Below are positions 16,902-25,940 of a stretch of DNA of 64,000 nucleotides, piece after piece. The notes under the pieces were generated by a model. That model was given only the letters and a program-made list of their open reading frames with translations, did not search any database and had not been told where the DNA came from. How positions within the stretch are numbered: position 1 is the stretch's first letter; the number at the start of each line of letters is the position of its first letter. The translations under genes were made by a program, and so were the position numbers. Location: positions 1 through 64,000 of the forward strand of contig NZ_JACTAG010000002.1 in assembly GCF_014763045.1 (NCBI RefSeq). Reading direction: 5' to 3'. This stretch comes from Sulfitobacter aestuariivivens. Its GTDB lineage: Bacteria > Pseudomonadota > Alphaproteobacteria > Rhodobacterales > Rhodobacteraceae.

Positions 16902-17912
16902 TCAGGCTTCGGCGTCCGCCTCGTAGGCCTCGATGATGGCGGCGACCAACGGGTGACGCACGACATCCTTGGAGGTGAAATAATTGAAGCTGATCTTCGG
17001 GATGGCAGTGAGCAGCCGTTCCGCATCCTGCAGGCCCGACGCCTGCCCGCGCGGCAGATCGATCTGGGTGCGGTCACCGGTGATCACCATGCGGCTGCCT
17101 TCACCCAGACGTGTGAGAAACATCTTCATCTGCATCGTCGTGGCGTTTTGCGCCTCGTCAAGAACCACAAAAGCATTGGACAGGGTCCGGCCCCGCATGA
17201 ACGCCAGCGGCGCGATCTCGATCTTCTTTTCCTCGATCAGTTTTGCCAATTGCTTGCCCGGCAGAAAGTCATTCAGCGCGTCATAGAGCGGCTGCATATA
17301 AGGATCGACCTTGTCCTTCATGTCACCGGGCAGATAGCCCAGCTTTTCGCCCGCCTCCACCGCCGGGCGGCTGAGGATGATGCGGTCCACATGGCCACCG
17401 ATGAACATGCTCACGCCCACGGCCACCGCGAGATAGGTCTTGCCCGTGCCAGCAGGGCCAATGCCAAACGCCAGCTCATTGTCGAAAAGCGATTGCACAT
17501 ACGCCTTCTGAGCCGCTGTGCGCGGCTCAACCCGTTTTTTCCGGGTCTGGATTTCGATCGCCTCACCGATCGGCATTTCGATCTGGTCGCCCTGCCGCGA
17601 GCCGGTGCCGACTTCGGTATCGCCCATGCGCAACAGGCTGTCGATTTCGGCCTGTTCTACTGTCCGCCCCCCCTCAAGGCGGGCATAGGCCGTATTCAGG
17701 ACGCTTGCAGCCTGACTGACAGCACCTGTGTCGCCCAACACGCTAAGCTGATTACCACGCCGGACGATCTGTACCTCAAGTGCCTTCTCGATGCTTGCCA
17801 AATGGGCGTCGTAGGCACCGCAGAGGTCGATCAGCAGGCGGTTGTCAGGAAATTCCAGCACGGTCTCCGTCTGGGGTGGCATGGTGGCAGTCATCTGGTC
17901 AGTGGGCGACAA
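16902..17912 (-). CDS. phoH: PhoH family ATPase (PhoH-like, PhoL type)
   Basis: A P-loop ATPase of 336 residues, with Walker A GPAGTGKTYLAVA and Walker B FVVLDEAQN. Downstream are MKMFLTRLGEGSRMVITGD and DLPRG, all typical of PhoH/PhoL proteins encoded next to ybeY, where a role with YbeY in RNA metabolism is suspected. The best start is TTG at 17912, six bases after GGAG; in-frame ATGs at 17894 and 17882 are alternatives without a good binding site. Confidence 0.93.
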   Translation of the reverse strand: MSPTDQMTATMPPQTETVLEFPDNRLLIDLCGAYDAHLASIEKALEVQIVRRGNQLSVLGDTGAVSQAASVLNTAYARLEGGRTVEQAEIDSLLRMGDTEVGTGSRQGDQIEMPIGEAIEIQTRKKRVEPRTAAQKAYVQSLFDNELAFGIGPAGTGKTYLAVAVGVSMFIGGHVDRIILSRPAVEAGEKLGYLPGDMKDKVDPYMQPLYDALNDFLPGKQLAKLIEEKKIEIAPLAFMRGRTLSNAFVVLDEAQNATTMQMKMFLTRLGEGSRMVITGDRTQIDLPRGQASGLQDAERLLTAIPKISFNYFTSKDVVRHPLVAAIIEAYEADAEA

Positions 17913-18040
17913 GGGCGGCTCCGTTTACGAGGGCATGGGTAAGAGATAGGCAATGGCGCGGGGAGATGAAAGGCACGAATGCAAGGGGGCCGACACGCTG
18001 TCCGCACCGACCCCATCGCTGTAGTGAAAATGCAGCAAGA

Positions 18041-18355
18041 TCAATTCGGGTCCGAGATGTTTGAACCGCCCTTAAAGTCGCCAACTGTATGCGTGGGCGG
18101 CGCCACGCCTGAGCACACCGGCTTGCCATGTCTGTCCAGACGCGCCGAGAGGTACCCCTCGACACCATCATCAATGATCCAATGGTCGCAGCCATTGGGA
18201 TCGACCCAGATCCCGGCCTGAAGCTGGCTCAGGTGCTTGCTGTCAATGCCACGGTCCACGGTCTTGTCCGACGGGTGTCCGCCGAAACCTTCGTAGTCAG
18301 AGCAGGCGCTCAGGCCAAATGCGCAGACGGTGATCAGCAGAAAGTTCGTTTTCAT
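18041..18355 (-). CDS. Small lipoprotein with WVDPxGCxHW domain
   Basis: No named family. The 104-residue protein has a signal peptide with lipobox LSAC (lipidated Cys18, followed by Ser, which favours outer-membrane sorting). Residues 49-82 (IWVDPNGCDHWIIDDG, ending GKPVC) match the same stretch of the OmpA-like protein encoded just upstream, down to the positions of Cys56 and Cys81. AAGGAC precedes the ATG. It starts 15 bases after the OmpA-like gene, so both are probably one transcript. Confidence 0.75.
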   Translation of the reverse strand: MKTNFLLITVCAFGLSACSDYEGFGGHPSDKTVDRGIDSKHLSQLQAGIWVDPNGCDHWIIDDGVEGYLSARLDRHGKPVCSGVAPPTHTVGDFKGGSNISDPN

Positions 18356-18370
18356 CAAAAGTCCGTCCTT

Positions 18371-18952
18371 TTAGCGAATGCAGATGATTTCGACGCGACG
18401 GTTCTTGGCCATGCCGGCCCGCGTGGCGTTCGAGGCCGCAGGCTTGCGTTCACCATACCCGCGGACATCGCTGACGCGGGCACCACTGGCTGCTGCCACT
18501 TTCGCTACGGCGTTGGCGCGGCGAAAGCTCAGACGCATGTTGTAGGCGTCAGAGGCGCGGCTGTCGGTGTGCCCTGTAACAATGTAGGATACCGCCCTGT
18601 TTTCTGCGAAAAATCGGCTTAGACGCGCCTTTCCTGCCTGGCTGATCCGGGCGCTGTCTGTTGCAAAAAACTGGTCGGACTGCATCGTGCCGCAGATATT
18701 GCCCCTGCGGCAGACCGGGATCCCCTGACGGTTGACATGCGGGGTCATATAGCCCTCTGCACCATCGTCCATGACCCAGTGTTCGCAGCCATCCGGGTCT
18801 ACCCAGATAGTGGGGGTGTACACGCCTTTGTCCTTGCCCTGTTGCGATTTCGTCTGCGCGCTGGCAGCGGGTCCCTGAAGGCTTAGTCCCGCGACAACTA
18901 CCAACGCCGCGAGCCCCCGCACCCACTTGGAGAACGTGTTTGCTACTGTCAT
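18371..18952 (-). CDS. OmpA-like peptidoglycan-binding protein with WVDPxGCxHW domain
   Basis: The 193-residue protein has a signal peptide (about 1-33, ASAQ). A short domain follows at 49-84 with two cysteines (IWVDPDGCEHWVMDDGAEGY, Cys56; Cys81). Then comes an OmpA C-terminal domain (about 90-193) with TGHTDSRASDAYNMRLS and KNRRVEI, which in this family binds peptidoglycan. Start 18952 gives a good signal sequence; an upstream ATG at 18988 encodes an unlikely hydrophilic lead. It is the first of a pair inserted between miaB and phoH. The short domain is not one I can name. Confidence 0.82.
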   Translation of the reverse strand: MTVANTFSKWVRGLAALVVVAGLSLQGPAASAQTKSQQGKDKGVYTPTIWVDPDGCEHWVMDDGAEGYMTPHVNRQGIPVCRRGNICGTMQSDQFFATDSARISQAGKARLSRFFAENRAVSYIVTGHTDSRASDAYNMRLSFRRANAVAKVAAASGARVSDVRGYGERKPAASNATRAGMAKNRRVEIICIR

Positions 18953-19157
18953 ATCCTTGATACCTTTCCCCCTCGAACAGGCCGTCATGTTTTTTGAACA
19001 CGGGCGGCCTTGCAGTGATTTGAGGTTAGAAAAGATTTGCGGGGCTGTGAAGCTCGAATGCCGCCAATCGGCGTCAAAACGCAGGAATTAGCACCAAATA
19101 TGGCAGTACCGACGATGCCAACCGCAATTTATGGGCATCTCGTCAACTGAGTAGCGG

Positions 19158-20462
19158 TCAAAGGTGGCGCGCAGTCAGAGAATTGGTTTTGGCATCAACG
19201 ATTCTCACGCGGGCGATTTCACCCACCTGTGCTTTTGCATCATCGATGTGGACTGCGTGCAGATACTCCGACTTGCCCAGCATCTGCCCCTCCTTGCGCC
19301 CGGGCTTTTCAACCAGCACGCTGACATCACGCCCTACCATGCTGTTCTGGATCTGACGTTGGTGTGTGGTAATCAGCGCCTGCAGCTGACGCAGCCGATC
19401 GTCTGCGACCGCGGGAGCGACCTCAGGGCGTTCGGCGGCCGGGGTTCCTGGGCGTGCAGAATACTTGAAGGAATAGGCGTAGCCGTATTTGACCTGCCGG
19501 ACGAGCTCCATCGTCGCCTCGAAATCCGCGTCAGTTTCTTCGGGAAAGCCGACAATAAAGTCGCCCGACATCACAATATCAGGGCGCGCGGCACGGATGC
19601 GTTCGATCAGGCGCAGATAGCTTTCCGCCGTGTGGCTGCGATTCATGCGCTTGAGAATGCGGTCAGAGCCGGACTGAACCGGCAGATGCAGATACGGCAT
19701 CAGCTTGTCGACCTCGCCGTGCGCGGCGATCAGGTCGTCATCCATGTCATTTGGATGACTCGTTGTATATCGAATGCGTTCCAGCCCATCGACCGTTGCA
19801 AGAGCACGGATCAGCTCGGCCAGGGACATGCCGCCGTGATAGGCATTCACGTTCTGGCCCAATAAAGTGACCTCACGCACGCCGCGTTCGACCAGATCAC
19901 GGGCTTCTGCCAGCACTTTCTCTGCCGGGCGCGAGACTTCCGCCCCGCGCGTATAGGGCACGACGCAAAACGCACAGAACTTGTCACACCCCTCCTGCAC
20001 TGTAAGAAACGCCGCAGGCGCGCGTTTCGCTTTGGGCCGTGATTTCAGATGATCGAACTTGTCTTCCTCGGGAAAATCGGTGTCGAGCGCTGGTTTGCCA
20101 CTGCGCACCCGCGTCTCCATTTCCGGCAGGCGGTGGTAGGCCTGCGGACCGACAACCAGATCGACGGCAGGTTGGCGGCGCATGATTTCTTCGCCTTCCG
20201 CCTGTGCGACACAGCCTGCGACGCCAATCTTGAGGTCTGGATTGACCTCTTTCAATGGCTTGAGACGTCCCAATTCGGAATAAACCTTTTCAGCCGCCTT
20301 TTCGCGGATATGGCAGGTGTTGAGCAGGATCATATCCGCGTCATCCGGCGTGGTGGTTTCCACATATCCCTGCCCGCCAAGCGCTTCGGCCATGCGTTCG
20401 CTGTCATAGACGTTCATCTGGCAGCCATAGGTCTTGATAAAGAGCTTTTTGGGGGCGGTCAT
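19158..20462 (-). CDS. miaB: tRNA-2-methylthio-N6-dimethylallyladenosine synthase
   Basis: MiaB is a radical-SAM methylthiotransferase acting on A37 of tRNAs that read codons beginning with U. The 434-residue protein has the N-terminal UPF0004 cysteines ([22 protein letters not shown]), the radical-SAM motif [12 protein letters not shown], and a C-terminal TRAM domain. It heads the miaB-phoH-ybeY-corC-lnt-metK cluster and consumes the SAM made by metK. The downstream OmpA-like pair interrupts the usual adjacency to phoH. Confidence 0.97.
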   Translation of the reverse strand: MTAPKKLFIKTYGCQMNVYDSERMAEALGGQGYVETTTPDDADMILLNTCHIREKAAEKVYSELGRLKPLKEVNPDLKIGVAGCVAQAEGEEIMRRQPAVDLVVGPQAYHRLPEMETRVRSGKPALDTDFPEEDKFDHLKSRPKAKRAPAAFLTVQEGCDKFCAFCVVPYTRGAEVSRPAEKVLAEARDLVERGVREVTLLGQNVNAYHGGMSLAELIRALATVDGLERIRYTTSHPNDMDDDLIAAHGEVDKLMPYLHLPVQSGSDRILKRMNRSHTAESYLRLIERIRAARPDIVMSGDFIVGFPEETDADFEATMELVRQVKYGYAYSFKYSARPGTPAAERPEVAPAVADDRLRQLQALITTHQRQIQNSMVGRDVSVLVEKPGRKEGQMLGKSEYLHAVHIDDAKAQVGEIARVRIVDAKTNSLTARHL

Positions 20463-20587
20463 TGGTCGGGTTCCGGATGCTGCTGGCAGGGCCGTGCTCT
20501 AGCAGCGTGCGGCACTGCTTGCAATGCACGCTGCTTTAACCGATTCTGCTGCAAACTTCCCGAGCAGAATGCGGACAGAGAGCGACC

Positions 20588-21457
20588 ATGCACTTCAATA
20601 GTCTGGATCATCTGATCAAAGAGCAGCGCGAAGCACTTTTCAAAGGGCCGGTGGCCATCGTGCTGGTCGAAGATGATGTCGAGGTCGATACCACCTTGCG
20701 CCACCATCAGCAGGCCGGTTTTTCGCAGGTGCTGGCGCTGATGTCGCCAGAATTTGAACTGGCCCGCGATTTGCAGGAAAGCGTCATGCGGGTCGACTAC
20801 GACGTGCACGCAGACAACGCGACACAGCAGGCTGTCAACACGATGATAGAGGCCTGCCAGGGTCAATGGCTCTATTATTGCTACAACGCTGAGTACCTGT
20901 TTCACCCATTTTGCGAGACGCGCAACATCGTCGAACTGCTGGATTTTCACAGTCAGGAACGACGCGATGCGCTGCTGGCTTATGTGGTCGACCTCTATGC
21001 AGATGATCTTGATGCGTCACCAAACGCCGTATCGCTTGACACTGCCTGTCTGGATCGTTCGGGCTATTATGCATTGGCGCGCAAGGATATTGCGCACCAC
21101 GGCCACCCCAAGGAACGCCAGCTGGATTTCTTCGGCGGGCTGCGCTGGCGCTACGAAGAACACGTGCCTGCCGACAAACGCAAGATCGACCGCATCCCAT
21201 TGTTTCGGGCCAAAAAGGGCCTGCGCCTGCGCGAGGACCACACATTTTCGGATGAGGAATACAATACATACGCATGTCCGTGGCATCACAACATCACGCT
21301 GTCGATCTGTTCGTTTCGCACAGCCAAAGCGCTCAAATCGAACCCCGGCAGCACTTTTGACATCCAAACCTTCAAATGGCACAACTCCGCGCCTTTTGAA
21401 TGGCACTCGCGCCAGTTGCTGGATCTGGGATTGATGGAACCGGGGCAATGGTTCTAG
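20588..21457 (+). CDS. Putative family-2-like glycosyltransferase
   Basis: A 289-residue soluble protein starting MHFNSLDHLIKEQREALFKG. The segment VAIVLVEDDVEVDTTLRHHQQAGF resembles the first strand and helix of GT-A enzymes that lack a classical DxD near the N terminus. The C-terminal part has a dense set of aromatic and His residues (YACPWHHNITLSICSF). I am confident it is a real conserved protein but only moderately that it is a glycosyltransferase; donor and acceptor are unknown. It is divergent from miaB with a spacer of 125 bases. Confidence 0.7.
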   Translation: MHFNSLDHLIKEQREALFKGPVAIVLVEDDVEVDTTLRHHQQAGFSQVLALMSPEFELARDLQESVMRVDYDVHADNATQQAVNTMIEACQGQWLYYCYNAEYLFHPFCETRNIVELLDFHSQERRDALLAYVVDLYADDLDASPNAVSLDTACLDRSGYYALARKDIAHHGHPKERQLDFFGGLRWRYEEHVPADKRKIDRIPLFRAKKGLRLREDHTFSDEEYNTYACPWHHNITLSICSFRTAKALKSNPGSTFDIQTFKWHNSAPFEWHSRQLLDLGLMEPGQWF

Positions 21458-21663
21458 CCCACTGATGCTGCGGCACATGCCAGTCATTGACTGACGACAG
21501 ATAGCGCGAAATCCCGAATCCCGCCCAGTGTTAAAACGGGCAAAGTACGCGTGGCGATCATGCCGACCTGACGCATCTTGGCGCCTGAATTGCACGATTT
21601 ACTCGAGTGGAATACAATTGCCCTCATCAAAATGGTCGAAACCTAACCGGAGCAACAGGTGCG

Positions 21664-22266
21664 ATGAAAGCATTCAGAAACCTTTGCCGCGTCTTCTCCA
21701 TTCAGATCAGCATGGTCTGCGCGGCGCTCCTGCTTATTCACCAAGCACCCGCCGCTGCCCAAAACGCGCTGGATGCTCAGATAGAAGCCGCCGCATCGGG
21801 GGACCTGCAGGCCCAGCTCAAAGTGGCTCAGGCCTATCAATACGGTCTGAACGTCGAGAAGGATGTTCAGGAGGCCATTCGCTGGTACGAAGCTGCCGCC
21901 GCACAGGAAAGCCCGCTCGCAATGTTTGAACTGGGAAGCCTTGTTCTGGATGGGATTGAAGGGACCGATACCAGTGCAGATGCGGTAGCTGCGGAAAGGA
22001 TCTCGATCGCTTGGTACAGACGGGCAGCACAGCTTGGGTTCGCACAGGCGCAAAGCACGTTGGGATTAAAGTATGCATTCAGCAACCGCATTGAAAAGAA
22101 CCCCAAAGCGGCACGCATGTGGATCGCGGCAGCAAAGGAAAATGGTCACAAAACGACCTCCGTTCTGGTCAAAAGACTTGAGCGTTCGATGGACAGATCA
22201 GAGATCGGCGCCGCTATCGAAATGGCCGCGACCTGCATTCAATCGGGATATACCGCCTGTGAATAA
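21664..22266 (+). CDS. Exported Sel1-repeat protein
   Basis: A 200-residue protein with an N-terminal signal sequence (hydrophobic stretch VCAALLLIHQAPAAAQ) followed by Sel1-like TPR repeats: LQAQLKVAQAYQYGLNVEKD, AIRWYEAAAAQESPLAMFEL and AQAQSTLGLKYAFSN. Such repeats bind proteins or peptidoglycan partners, so a periplasmic scaffold role is likely. Start 21664 has GGAG upstream. The next gene follows after 36 bases on the same strand and is probably co-transcribed. Confidence 0.8.
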   Translation: MKAFRNLCRVFSIQISMVCAALLLIHQAPAAAQNALDAQIEAAASGDLQAQLKVAQAYQYGLNVEKDVQEAIRWYEAAAAQESPLAMFELGSLVLDGIEGTDTSADAVAAERISIAWYRRAAQLGFAQAQSTLGLKYAFSNRIEKNPKAARMWIAAAKENGHKTTSVLVKRLERSMDRSEIGAAIEMAATCIQSGYTACE

Positions 22267-22302
22267 TCACTATATTTCAAATACTAAATAAGGAGAAACC
22301 CA

Positions 22303-22815
22303 TTGCGCGCCCTACTGCTTTCATTCGCAATTCTCATCGCACCGGCCGCGGCCATCGCCCAACAGGTGACTGGCACAATCACCGCCACTTTAGACGGTCA
22401 AGACAGGACCTGGTACATCACGGAATCTCCGCAAATGAGCCAAAGCGATTGGAAAGACTACGGCTATCAGATGACGGTCAGCTTGTTCGGACACACCGTT
22501 GAGAATACGACCATGTCCACCAAAGAAGCCTTGATGATCCAGTTTGCGGTGACAAACACCAATGGCACCCTGAACGTAATGAACCCCGAAGTGATCTACC
22601 TGTCTCAGGGAATGACAAAGGCGCATCTGGCCAAGCAGGAGGACGGCGCTGATGTTACACTGACCGCGGCAGAGACATCCGGCGATCGCCTGATGGTCGA
22701 AGGTACATTCCAGGCCGATCTCGTTTTCACTGAAGTAATGAAAAGAAAGAAGGATCCCGAAAACGTGCTGAACATCGCAGGCACGTTCAAGGCAGACATT
22801 GGCCCGGTTCGATAG
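22303..22815 (+). CDS. Exported hypothetical protein with TTG start
   Basis: The 170-residue product begins with a signal peptide (RALLLSFAILIAPAAAIAQ) and has a beta-rich body (GTITATLDGQDRTWYITES) without recognised family. The TTG start at 22303 is supported by AAGGAG at 22290-22295, seven bases away; no ATG would retain the signal peptide. A likely periplasmic or secreted partner of the preceding Sel1 protein, judging only by position. Confidence 0.75.
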   Translation: MRALLLSFAILIAPAAAIAQQVTGTITATLDGQDRTWYITESPQMSQSDWKDYGYQMTVSLFGHTVENTTMSTKEALMIQFAVTNTNGTLNVMNPEVIYLSQGMTKAHLAKQEDGADVTLTAAETSGDRLMVEGTFQADLVFTEVMKRKKDPENVLNIAGTFKADIGPVR

Positions 22816-23008
22816 CCGCCATTCTGCAGTCCGTCATGCCAGCATACCGGTCCGCGCCCGCCGAATAAAAACCCGGTGATCCTGAGGTAAAATTTGTGAG
22901 CGTCGCGGGTCATTGGCGCATCCGTTTCCAGATGCTGCCGAGTCAGCAGGCCAGTATGCGTCGTTTCGGTTATCTTGCTGGTAAGGCCTTGCCAACGACG
23001 CGTCGGTC

Positions 23009-23803
23009 TCAGCCTGGCCAGATCACCGGAAACCAATCCTCGCGCAACCGGTCCCCGGCCTTCATCCCATGGCCCGGAAAAGGCGGCGAGGTGGGACCAG
23101 GGCGTTCGACATAGCGCGCATCATCGCCCACCAACCGCAATGAGAACGCCCGGCGTCTCGCGTTTGCCGTGTTCCCACGCGCACCGTGCAGGATGCCATA
23201 GTTGAAAGCGACCGCGTCGCCCGGTTCCATCTGCCACTCTCGAACATCCATCGCTTCAGCGTCCGGATCAGGCACAGGCATATAAGGGGCGGGGTCGAAA
23301 AAGGCGTCGCCCTTGGCCCAGCGCGTGGGCAGCACCGGCTTTTCCCATTTGTGCGAACCCGCCACACAGCGCAGCGTGGCATCGGTGACAGGATCAAGCG
23401 GCGACCAGAAGCTGACCGTCTGACGGCCTTCGACAAAATAGTAAGGCCCATCTTGATGCCACGGTGTGGCCATCGACGTACCCGGCTCCTTGACCAGAAC
23501 GTGATCGTGGAAAAGCTGGGCCGTGCGGCTTTGCATCAACGTCGCCCCCACTTCCGCAACGGGAGATGCATTTATCACCTCTTCGAACTCCGGAATGCGT
23601 TGCCAGTTGCAGTAGTCGTCAAAAAACCGCCCCGTCTCCTCCGGTTTGTCGTTGTTGGAGGCGTAAGGGCCCGGTTCGCTCATGTTGCGGGCAACCCCTG
23701 CGCGCAGGGTTTCAACGTGATCGGCAAACAGACCCTTGATCAGAACAACCCCATCGCGCTGATACGTGTCGACTTGATCTTGGGTGATGAACGGATGTGG
23801 CAT
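23009..23803 (-). CDS. Phytanoyl-CoA dioxygenase (PhyH) family protein
   Basis: An Fe(II)/2-oxoglutarate dioxygenase of 264 residues. The iron triad is visible as His and Asp in TPWHQDGPYY and the distal His in NYGILHGARGN, with an Arg shortly after (AFSLRLVGDD) for 2-oxoglutarate. Roseobacter members of this family act on varied substrates, so none is assigned. It follows irr by 12 bases on the same strand, so it may be in irr's transcript. Confidence 0.88.
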   Translation of the reverse strand: MPHPFITQDQVDTYQRDGVVLIKGLFADHVETLRAGVARNMSEPGPYASNNDKPEETGRFFDDYCNWQRIPEFEEVINASPVAEVGATLMQSRTAQLFHDHVLVKEPGTSMATPWHQDGPYYFVEGRQTVSFWSPLDPVTDATLRCVAGSHKWEKPVLPTRWAKGDAFFDPAPYMPVPDPDAEAMDVREWQMEPGDAVAFNYGILHGARGNTANARRRAFSLRLVGDDARYVERPGPTSPPFPGHGMKAGDRLREDWFPVIWPG

Positions 23804-23815
23804 GGCCCTGGTGGC

Positions 23816-24235
23816 CTAGTCCCGACGGCGCAGGCGGATGACCACATCCACGCTCGCGATCTCGGCCCCGGAGGGCGCATCTGGCAGATGGCTGATGACC
23901 AGCTGATCCGAGGGCGCGTCGGTCAGTCGTCCTTCTTCTTCCCAGTAGAAATGCGGGTGGTCATGGGTATTGGTGTCAAAATAGCTTTTGGAACCATCAA
24001 CCGTCACTTCCTGCAACAATCCGGCATCGCAAAAGGCGCGCAACGTGTTGTAAACGGTCGCAAGCGATACCGCTTCGCCGTGCCCCTTGGCGGCGTCGAA
24101 CAGGCTTTCAGCTGTGACATGACGATGCTGACCGTCGCCGACCAACAAGCTGGCAAGCGTCACACGCTGGCGCGTGGGCCTCAGACCGGCTTGCGCCAGC
24201 CACCTGGTGCCGTTTTCTGCATGCATCGTGGTCAT
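23816..24235 (-). CDS. irr: Fur-family regulator Irr
   Basis: Irr is the haem-responsive iron regulator of alphaproteobacteria. The 139-residue protein has the Fur-type helix-turn-helix (ESLFDAAKGHGEAVSLATVYNTLRAF) and a C-terminal regulatory domain with THDHPHFYWEEEG, the histidine cluster typical of Irr. No Cys-Pro haem regulatory motif of the Bradyrhizobium type is present. It is divergent from fabA, an arrangement common in Rhodobacteraceae and rhizobia, and has its own promoter. Confidence 0.9.
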   Translation of the reverse strand: MTTMHAENGTRWLAQAGLRPTRQRVTLASLLVGDGQHRHVTAESLFDAAKGHGEAVSLATVYNTLRAFCDAGLLQEVTVDGSKSYFDTNTHDHPHFYWEEEGRLTDAPSDQLVISHLPDAPSGAEIASVDVVIRLRRRD

Positions 24236-24257
24236 CGAAGAGTCCCTTGTTTCATCA

Positions 24258-24287
24258 TATATACTGTAAGCATAGCAGGTTTTTCAA
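24258..24287 (-). promoter_or_regulatory. Promoter of irr
   Basis: Minus strand TTGAAA (24287-24282), an 18-base spacer and TATATA (24263-24258), ending 22 bases before the irr start codon. Confidence 0.55.
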
Positions 24288-24446
24288 TCGCAAAACCCCG
24301 ATGGGGTGTGGCATCATACTGCATGATTTGGCGATTGCGCGACGGGACGGGCGCCAAACACGGATGTCAAAGCGCGCCCTTGCAGCGGCGGCGCGGGCGG
24401 TGTTAGACCGATTCAAGCCAAAAGCCCGAGCAGGAGAGCCGATACC

Positions 24447-24956
24447 ATGGCCGATTACCCCACCAGTTTCGACAAAGAAGGGCTGCTGAAATGCGCGCGC
24501 GGTGAACTTTTCGGCCCCGGCAACGCGCAACTGCCAGAACCGCCAATGCTGATGATGGATCGGATCACCGACATATCGGAAGATGGTGGCGCGCATGGCA
24601 AAGGCCACGTCGTGGCCGAATTTGATATCACGCCCGACCTGTGGTTCTTCGACTGTCACTTTCCCGGCAATCCAATTATGCCCGGATGCCTGGGTCTGGA
24701 CGGCTGCTGGCAATTGACCGGCTTCAACCTTGGCTGGCGCGGCTGGACCGGGCGCGGCTATGCGCTGGGTGTGGGCGAGGTCAAGCTTAAGGGCATGGTG
24801 CGCCCTGACCGCAAGATGCTGACCTACCGGATCGATTTTACCAAAGCCGTGCAGACGCGACGTTTGACCATGGGTATTGCCGACGCCGTGGTCGAGGCGG
24901 ATGGCGAGGTCATCTATGAGATCACGGGCATGAAAGTGGCGCTGAGCGAAAGTTGA
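24447..24956 (+). CDS. fabA: 3-hydroxydecanoyl-ACP dehydratase/isomerase
   Basis: FabA dehydrates 3-hydroxyacyl-ACP and isomerises the C10 intermediate, opening unsaturated fatty-acid synthesis. The 169-residue protein has the family's catalytic His segment ([19 protein letters not shown]) and [14 protein letters not shown] precedes the ATG. It works with fabB, which in many alphaproteobacteria is the next gene; here fabB lies 9 kb away, beyond the polyol operon. Confidence 0.96.
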   Translation: MADYPTSFDKEGLLKCARGELFGPGNAQLPEPPMLMMDRITDISEDGGAHGKGHVVAEFDITPDLWFFDCHFPGNPIMPGCLGLDGCWQLTGFNLGWRGWTGRGYALGVGEVKLKGMVRPDRKMLTYRIDFTKAVQTRRLTMGIADAVVEADGEVIYEITGMKVALSES

Positions 24957-24965
24957 TCAGTGCGA

Positions 24966-24982
24966 CCGCCCGCTGAGGGCGG
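24966..24982. other. GC hairpin between converging fabA and fructokinase genes
   Basis: CCGCCC-GCTGA-GGGCGG lies in the 30-base gap between two converging stop codons. Neither strand has a T tract after it, so a bidirectional terminator role is only possible. Confidence 0.35.
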
Positions 24983-24986
24983 CGGC

Positions 24987-25919
24987 TTAGTCTGTCAGCT
25001 CATGCGCCCAGGGCGGATTTGCGCCTGCGCGTGACACCGTAACCGCAGCCACCTTTGCAGCAAACTGCAGGGCTTGCGTGGCGGCCTCTGACGTAAGCCC
25101 TTGGATACTTTCAATGTTCAACAGATCCTGATCGGCCAGCGACGCCAGAATTCCCGCGTTGAAGGTATCACCGGCGCCGACGGTATCTACGACTGCGGCC
25201 TTCTGCGCCGGCACCGTTACCTGAGTGCCATCTGCCAGAACGGCCACTGCCCCGGCACTGCCCCGGGTGAGGATGACCATGTCTGGCCCGTTCTTGCGCA
25301 ACTGGTCAATTTTGTCCGCGCTTGATCCCTTTCCGGCAACCAGCCAGTCCAGGTCTTCATCTGAGATCTTAAGGATGTTGCTGCGTTCGATGAGCCCTGT
25401 CAGACGGTCCCGGTACCGTGCTTCATCCTTTACAAAGCTCGGGCGGATGTTGGGATCGATCATCACAACCCTGCCCACGCCCTCATCGTGTAAAAGGCCC
25501 GCATAGGTCTCAGCACAGGGATCTACGGCAAGGCTGATGCCACCGAAAAAAAGCGCCGTGATCTCGTCACCAAGCGCTGGCACATCTGCTGGCGCAATCA
25601 TGCGCCCCGCCGTGTTTTCATCATAAAATGAATAGCGCGCCTGGCCGGCAGTCAGTTCGACAAATGCCAGTGTGCAGGGCCTGTCCGACAGGATCAATCG
25701 CGCAGTGTCGACGCGGCTTTCTGCCAGATCGCGCTGCAGTCGCTGACCAAACATGTCAGTGGACACCCCTGACAGCAGTCCGGTTGGCTGGTCCAGACGC
25801 CCAAGGGCGATGGCCGTGTTGAACACCGCCCCGCCTGAATGCGGTGCAAACGTCGCCTCGCCCGCCGCGCTTTGCCGTGGCAGCATGTCGATCAGCGCTT
25901 CGCCGCAACACAGGATCAT
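24987..25919 (-). CDS. mtlZ: PfkB-family fructokinase
   Basis: A ribokinase-family sugar kinase of 310 residues. It begins MILCCGEALIDMLP and ends with the PfkB signature VDTVGAGDTFNAG, in which Asp is the catalytic base. Placed last in the polyol operon, it would phosphorylate fructose released by oxidation of mannitol or sorbitol, as MtlZ does in Rhodobacter sphaeroides. The assignment as fructokinase rests mainly on this context. It begins 21 bases after mtlK. Confidence 0.87.
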   Translation of the reverse strand: MILCCGEALIDMLPRQSAAGEATFAPHSGGAVFNTAIALGRLDQPTGLLSGVSTDMFGQRLQRDLAESRVDTARLILSDRPCTLAFVELTAGQARYSFYDENTAGRMIAPADVPALGDEITALFFGGISLAVDPCAETYAGLLHDEGVGRVVMIDPNIRPSFVKDEARYRDRLTGLIERSNILKISDEDLDWLVAGKGSSADKIDQLRKNGPDMVILTRGSAGAVAVLADGTQVTVPAQKAAVVDTVGAGDTFNAGILASLADQDLLNIESIQGLTSEAATQALQFAAKVAAVTVSRAGANPPWAHELTD

Positions 25920-25940
25920 GCCGACTGCCCCCTTACCTGC

